Shown: positions 60,067-64,000 of the stretch, piece by piece | How the letters are laid out: every line of letters begins with the position of its first letter | Numbering within the stretch: the stretch's first letter is position 1 | Assembly (NCBI RefSeq): GCF_049686335.1 | Contig: NZ_JBAVHX010000004.1 | Location: 806,001 to 870,000, forward strand | Source of the DNA: Buttiauxella sp049686335 | GTDB lineage: Bacteria > Pseudomonadota > Gammaproteobacteria > Enterobacterales > Enterobacteriaceae | Length of the DNA stretch: 64,000 nucleotides | Direction of reading: 5' to 3' | Notes under the pieces: generated by a model | Database searches by the model: none | Told to the model about the DNA's origin: nothing | The model's input: only the letters and a program-made list of their open reading frames with translations | Position numbers and translations under genes: made by a program

Positions 60067-60813
60067 ATGAAGTCGATTTTAAAAGTTTCACTGGCTGCAC
60101 TCACCCTGGCTTTTGCGGTTTCTTCCCACGCCGCTGATAAGAAACTGGTCGTTGCGACCGACACCGCATTCGTTCCTTTCGAATTTAAACAAGGCGACAA
60201 ATACGTCGGTTTTGATATCGATTTGTGGGATGCCGTAGCAAAAGAATTAAAACTGGATTACACCCTCAAGCCTATGGATTTCAGCGGTATCATTCCTGCG
60301 CTGCAAACCAAAAACATTGACCTGGCGCTGGCGGGTATCACCATCACCGAAGAACGTAAAAAAGCGATCGAATTCTCTGACGGTTATTACAAAAGCGGCC
60401 TGTTGGTGATGGTTAAAGCGGATAACGACACCGTTAAAAGCGTAAAAGATCTCGACGGTAAAGTGGTTGCAGTGAAGAGCGGTACGGGCTCTGTTGATTA
60501 CGCGAAAGCTAACATCAAAACGAAAGACCTGCGTCAGTTCCCGAACATCGATAACGCATACATGGAACTGGGCACTAACCGTGCTGACGCCGTGCTGCAC
60601 GACACGCCAAACATTCTTTACTTCATCAAAACCGCAGGCCAGGGCAAGTTCAAGGCTGTAGGTGATTCTCTGGAAGCTCAGCAATACGGCATCGCCTTCC
60701 CTAAAGGTAGCGATGATCTGCGTACTAAAGTGAACGGCGCGCTGAAAACGTTGAAAGAGAACGGCAAGTACAACGAAATCTACAAAAAATGGTTCGGCAC
60801 TGAGCCAAAATAA
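60067..60813 (+). CDS. glnH: GlnH, periplasmic glutamine-binding protein
   Basis: Encodes 248 residues, the E. coli length, from ATG 60067; the open frame upstream contains the promoter. The signal peptide (SLAALTLAFAVSSHA) precedes ADKKLVVATDTAFVPFEFKQ. It is a class 3 binding protein with VGFDIDLWDAVAKEL and the ligand residues in LALAGITITEERKKAIEFS. It delivers glutamine to GlnPQ. NtrC and sigma-54 sites upstream indicate nitrogen control. Confidence 0.98.
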   Translation: MKSILKVSLAALTLAFAVSSHAADKKLVVATDTAFVPFEFKQGDKYVGFDIDLWDAVAKELKLDYTLKPMDFSGIIPALQTKNIDLALAGITITEERKKAIEFSDGYYKSGLLVMVKADNDTVKSVKDLDGKVVAVKSGTGSVDYAKANIKTKDLRQFPNIDNAYMELGTNRADAVLHDTPNILYFIKTAGQGKFKAVGDSLEAQQYGIAFPKGSDDLRTKVNGALKTLKENGKYNEIYKKWFGTEPK

Positions 60814-60843
60814 TAAATCTAAAATGATGTAAGCAAGACCTCG

Positions 60844-60870
60844 GGGGCGGCTTTCGCCCCTGATATTTTT
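60844..60870 (+). terminator. Hairpin between glnH and glnP
   Basis: GGGGCG pairs with CGCCCC across GCTTT, followed by TGATATTTTT. It probably acts as a partial terminator that keeps glnPQ lower than glnH, or stabilises the glnH message. Confidence 0.6.
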
Positions 60871-60878
60871 GAACCACG

Positions 60879-61010
60879 GTATAACAACCCCAAATATTTC
60901 GAGTTGCATCGCGGCGGCAAAAGAGCGAATCCCAATCGGCTTACATTAGTAAGTAATTTGGGTAAGTGATAGCAGCCAACAAAGAGGCAGCTTGAAGGAT
61001 GAAGGGTTAA
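60879..61010. repeat. ERIC element 3, inside the gln operon
   Basis: About 130 bases from GTATAACAACCCCAAATATT to AAGGATGAAGGGTTA are a diverged ERIC copy, with TTACATTAGTAAGTAATTTG as the central part. It lies between glnH and glnP and is transcribed with them. Confidence 0.85.
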
Positions 61011-61025
61011 CAATAGGAATTAATC

Positions 61026-61685
61026 ATGGAGTTCGACTGGAGTGCCATCTGGCCTGCAATCCCGCTTTTGATTGAAGGCGCCAAAATGACGTTGTTGATT
61101 TCGGTCATCGGGTTATTTGGTGGTCTGATAATTGGTCTGGTGGCCGGTTTCGCCCGTACTTATGGCGGCTGGATTGCCAACCACATCGCATTAGTTTTCA
61201 TTGAAGTCATCCGCGGTACGCCAATTGTCGTACAGGTGATGTTCATTTACTTCGCACTGCCTATGGCAGTCCCTGACTTGCGCATCGACCCGTTCACTGC
61301 GGCTGTCGTGACCATTATGATCAACTCAGGTGCCTATATTGCGGAAATTACCCGTGGTGCGGTGCTGTCGATTCATAAAGGCTTCCAGGAAGCGGGTCTG
61401 GCTCTGGGTCTGTCCAAGCGCGAAACCATTCGCCACGTGATTATGCCACTGGCATTGCGCCGTATGCTGCCACCGCTGGGTAACCAGTGGATTATCAGCA
61501 TCAAAGATACGTCGCTGTTCATCGTTATCGGTGTGGCTGAACTGACCCGTCAGGGGCAAGAAATTATTGCCGGGAACTTCCGTGCGCTAGAGATTTGGAG
61601 CGCCGTTGCGGTCTTCTATCTGATTATTACTTTGGTGCTGAGCTTCGTGCTGCGTCGCCTTGAAAGAAGGATGAAAATCCTGTGA
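61026..61685 (+). CDS. glnP: GlnP, glutamine ABC importer permease
   Basis: Encodes 219 residues, the E. coli length. About five membrane segments and the EAA motif GFQEAGLALGLSKRETIRHVIMPLALR are present; EVIRGTPIVVQVMFIYF is the conserved N-terminal region. It forms the homodimeric inner-membrane channel. Its stop overlaps the glnQ start by four bases. Confidence 0.97.
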   Translation: MEFDWSAIWPAIPLLIEGAKMTLLISVIGLFGGLIIGLVAGFARTYGGWIANHIALVFIEVIRGTPIVVQVMFIYFALPMAVPDLRIDPFTAAVVTIMINSGAYIAEITRGAVLSIHKGFQEAGLALGLSKRETIRHVIMPLALRRMLPPLGNQWIISIKDTSLFIVIGVAELTRQGQEIIAGNFRALEIWSAVAVFYLIITLVLSFVLRRLERRMKIL

Positions 61686-62404
61686 TTGAATTTAAAAATG
61701 TCTCTAAGCACTTTGGCAAAACCCAGGTGCTGCATAACATCGACCTCAACATTAAACAGGGCGAAGTGGTTGTGATTATCGGGCCATCAGGCTCTGGTAA
61801 ATCAACGCTGCTGCGTTGCATCAACAAACTTGAAGACATCACCAGTGGTGACCTGTTTGTTGACGGTCTGAAAGTGAACGATCCGAAAGTGGACGAGCGC
61901 CTGATTCGTCAGGAAGCGGGCATGGTGTTCCAACAGTTCTATCTGTTCCCACATCTGACCGCACTGGAAAACGTCGCCTTTGGTCCGATTCGTGTCCGTG
62001 GTCTGAAAAAAGATGCGGCCGATACCCAGGCTAAAGAGCTGTTGGCGAAAGTAGGCCTGGCAGAGCGCGCGCATCACTATCCATCAGAGCTTTCCGGTGG
62101 CCAACAACAGCGTGTGGCGATTGCCCGTGCGTTGGCTGTTAAGCCGAAAATGATGCTGTTTGATGAGCCAACCTCTGCACTTGACCCGGAACTGCGTCAC
62201 GAAGTGTTGAAGGTTATGCAAGATCTGGCAGAAGAAGGTATGACGATGGTTATCGTCACCCACGAAGTGGGATTCGCTGCCAAAGTCGCATCGCGGCTGA
62301 TCTTCATTGATAAAGGGCGCATCGCCGAAGATGGTAATCCGCAGGAGCTGATTGAGAACCCACCAAGTCAGCGCTTGCAGGAATTCTTGCAGCACGTTTC
62401 CTGA
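61682..62404 (+). CDS. glnQ: GlnQ, ATPase of the glutamine ABC importer
   Basis: Encodes 240 residues. Walker A is GPSGSGKST, the Q-loop MVFQQFYLFPHLT, the signature LSGGQQQRVAIARAL, Walker B MMLFDEPTSALD, and the H-loop is in VTHEVGFAAK. The start codon is GTG (GTGATTGAATTT). It is the last gene of glnHPQ; an array of palindromic repeats follows the stop. Confidence 0.97.
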   Translation: MIEFKNVSKHFGKTQVLHNIDLNIKQGEVVVIIGPSGSGKSTLLRCINKLEDITSGDLFVDGLKVNDPKVDERLIRQEAGMVFQQFYLFPHLTALENVAFGPIRVRGLKKDAADTQAKELLAKVGLAERAHHYPSELSGGQQQRVAIARALAVKPKMMLFDEPTSALDPELRHEVLKVMQDLAEEGMTMVIVTHEVGFAAKVASRLIFIDKGRIAEDGNPQELIENPPSQRLQEFLQHVS

Positions 62405-62411
62405 GTTTTCG

Positions 62412-62612
62412 CCCTCACCCTAACCCTCTCCCCCGGGAGAGGGAAATAACGGTTTTCTCCCTAACCCTCTCCCCGGGAGTGGGAATTAACGGTTTTCTCC
62501 CTCACCCTCTCCCCCGGGAGTGGGAATTAACGGTTTTCTCCCTAACCCTCTCTCCTGGGAGAGGGAATTAACGGTTTTCTCCCTCTCCTTGGGGAGAGGG
62601 CCGGGGTGAGGG
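62412..62612. repeat. Tandem array of palindromic CCCTCACCC-type repeats
   Basis: Four units of about 41-48 bases, each with a CCCTCTCC-GGGAG hairpin and the spacer TTAACGGTTTTCTC or a variant, stand in direct tandem. They are closed by an inverted half copy ending GGCCGGGGTGAGGG. The same family occurs as a simple pair at 27957-28050. Units differ by single bases, so the array has been expanding locally. It separates glnQ from mscM. Confidence 0.88.
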
Positions 62613-62707
62613 AATTCCCCACACCAGATTAATCCCGTTTTCCAACCCGCCTGCCCCTGCGCTCTATACTTATTCCTTTGTCTGACTATTCAGTCCGGAG
62701 GAACGCT

Positions 62708-64000
62708 GTGCCGCTACTCTTGCTTCTGCTGTGCATGTTTAGCTTCCCGTCACAGGCTGTCTCACTTCCGACAGCTGCCGTTGCTGCATCCACCCAACAA
62801 AACTCTGGCACGCCACCCGCCGAGCCGAATCTCGAAGAAAAAAAGAAAGCCTATTCTGCGCTGGCCGACGTGCTGGACAACTCCCAGTCACGCAATGAAC
62901 TGATTGGGCAGCTACGCAAAGTCGCCTCCACGCCACCGCCTGAACCGGTACCAGCCATCGTTCCGCCAGAACAAATCAGTGAAGACAAAACCGTTCTTGA
63001 GAATGTCACCGATTTGAGCCGTCATTACGGTGGTGAACTCGCACAACGCTTCGCTCAATTGCATCGCAATATCATTGGCGCACCGCATAAAGCATTCAAC
63101 CAGCAGACTTTTTATAATGCCTTAACCCATTTTTCGATGTTGGTGGCTGCCGTTTTCGCCTTCTATCTGCTGATTCGCGCCTGTATGACTCCTGTCTGGT
63201 CACGCTTAGGTAAATGGGGACGAAAAAAGAATCGCGACCGTTCGAACTGGTTCCATCTGCCGCTGATGATCATCGCGGCGTTTATTATCGACTTGCTGTT
63301 GCTGGCACTCACCCTGTTCGTCGGGCAAATATTCAGTGACATGATGAATGCGGGCAATCGCACCATCGCCCGTCAGCAAGGGCTATTTCTTAATGCCTTT
63401 GCACTGATCGAATTCTTCAAAGCGATTTTGCGTCTGATATTCTGCCCGCGCTTCCCTGACCTGCGCCCGTTCCCGATTTCGGACCCACGCGCCCAATACT
63501 GGAACCTGCGACTGGCCGGTTTAAGCAGCCTGATTGGCTACGGTATTTTGGTGGCGGTGCCGATTATCTCCAACCAGGTGAACGTGCAAGTCGGCGCCAT
63601 CGCCAACGTCATCCTGATGCTATGCATCACGCTCTGGGCGTTGTACCTGATTGCCCGTAACAAGCGGCAAATTCAGCAGAGTTTGATTCAACTGGCCGAC
63701 CATTCCATGGCATTTTTCAGCCTGTTTATTCGCGCATTCGCGTTGGTCTGGCACTGGCTGGCAAGCGCCTATTTTGTGGTGCTATTTTTCTTCTCGCTGT
63801 TCGACCCGGGCAATAGCCTGAAATGGATGATGGCCGCATCGCTGCATAGCCTGGCGATCATCAGCGTGGCGGCGTTTATTTCAGGGATGTTGTCACGGTG
63901 GCTTGCGAAAACCATCACCCTTTCACCGCAGGTCCAACGCAATTACCCCGAGCTGCAAAAGCGCTTGAACGGCTGGATTTCGGCTGCGATAAAACTGGCG
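62708..64000 (+). CDS. mscM: MscM (YbiO), mechanosensitive channel, N-terminal part
   Basis: The frame is open from GTG 62708 to the last base (431 codons of about 740) and continues beyond the window. GGAGG lies upstream of the GTG. A signal peptide (LLLLLLCMFSFPSQA) is followed by a periplasmic region with EEKKKAYSALADVLDN and then several membrane segments (MIIAAFIIDLLLLALTLFVG, AFFSLFIRAFALVWHWL and others). The MscS channel domain lies outside the window. The protein is a large MscS-type channel of miniconductance, opening under hypo-osmotic shock. Confidence 0.94.
   Translation, partial: MPLLLLLLCMFSFPSQAVSLPTAAVAASTQQNSGTPPAEPNLEEKKKAYSALADVLDNSQSRNELIGQLRKVASTPPPEPVPAIVPPEQISEDKTVLENVTDLSRHYGGELAQRFAQLHRNIIGAPHKAFNQQTFYNALTHFSMLVAAVFAFYLLIRACMTPVWSRLGKWGRKKNRDRSNWFHLPLMIIAAFIIDLLLLALTLFVGQIFSDMMNAGNRTIARQQGLFLNAFALIEFFKAILRLIFCPRFPDLRPFPISDPRAQYWNLRLAGLSSLIGYGILVAVPIISNQVNVQVGAIANVILMLCITLWALYLIARNKRQIQQSLIQLADHSMAFFSLFIRAFALVWHWLASAYFVVLFFFSLFDPGNSLKWMMAASLHSLAIISVAAFISGMLSRWLAKTITLSPQVQRNYPELQKRLNGWISAAIKLA

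Noticed and set aside
62412..62612. Tandem repeats as a CRISPR array.
   Set aside because: The units are contiguous with invariant spacers and internal hairpins, there are no unique spacers, and no cas genes are in the window.

Overview
This window is chromosomal DNA of a member of the Enterobacteriaceae. Almost every gene matches, in order and orientation, the Escherichia coli segment running from cydC to ybiO (mscM), read in the opposite sense to the K-12 map. The three full-length ERIC repeats and one fragment, the REP palindrome, and the near-identity of conserved proteins (ClpA, InfA, RimK, GlnHPQ) support this. The genus is not fixed by the sequence. The window differs from K-12 in four ways: serW is missing between infA and clpA, xapABR lies between rimK and nfsA, an extra MFS gene lies next to rcdA, and ybjI directly abuts ybiR.

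Layout. 1-5.7 kb: end of cydC (cytochrome bd assembly), then aat, infA, clpA, clpS and cspD. Aat, ClpA and ClpS together make up most of the N-degron pathway. 5.7-12 kb: macAB efflux pump, ybjX and the OLD-family nuclease ybjD. 12-24 kb: aqpZ, lysO, hcp-hcr (nitric oxide/hydroxylamine response with an NsrR site), poxB-ltaE-ybjT-ybjS, then amiD-ybjQ and ybjP. 24-28 kb: artPIQM and artJ (arginine uptake) with ARG boxes. 28-34 kb: rlmC, ybjO and potFGHI (putrescine uptake). 34.5-41.3 kb: ybjN, rimK, xapABR (xanthosine use), nfsA-ybjC, grxA and ybjM. 41.5-43.4 kb: ybjL and the sigma-E-dependent small RNA gene rybB.

43.4-48.8 kb is the accessory region: a degraded P2-family prophage inserted exactly at the 3' end of rybB. 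It is flanked by a 21-bp direct repeat and retains ogr, broken tail genes (part of FI, E/E' with its programmed -1 frameshift site, and T), an AT-rich O-acyltransferase cassette with its own terminator, and an integrase split by one ochre codon. Tandem repeats that look like integrase arm sites lie on both sides.

48.8-64 kb: an unassigned MFS transporter, rcdA, ybjJ-ybjI, ybiR-mntR, the small protein gene mntS with a palindromic MntR operator, opgE, ompX, rhtA, dps, glnHPQ (NtrC and sigma-54 sites, ERIC element inside the operon), an array of tandem palindromic repeats, and the first 431 codons of mscM.

Most of the window is ordinary core genome. The prophage remnant in rybB, the frameshifted start of ybjO, the moved xap locus and an unannotated open frame ahead of infA are the parts most worth a second look.
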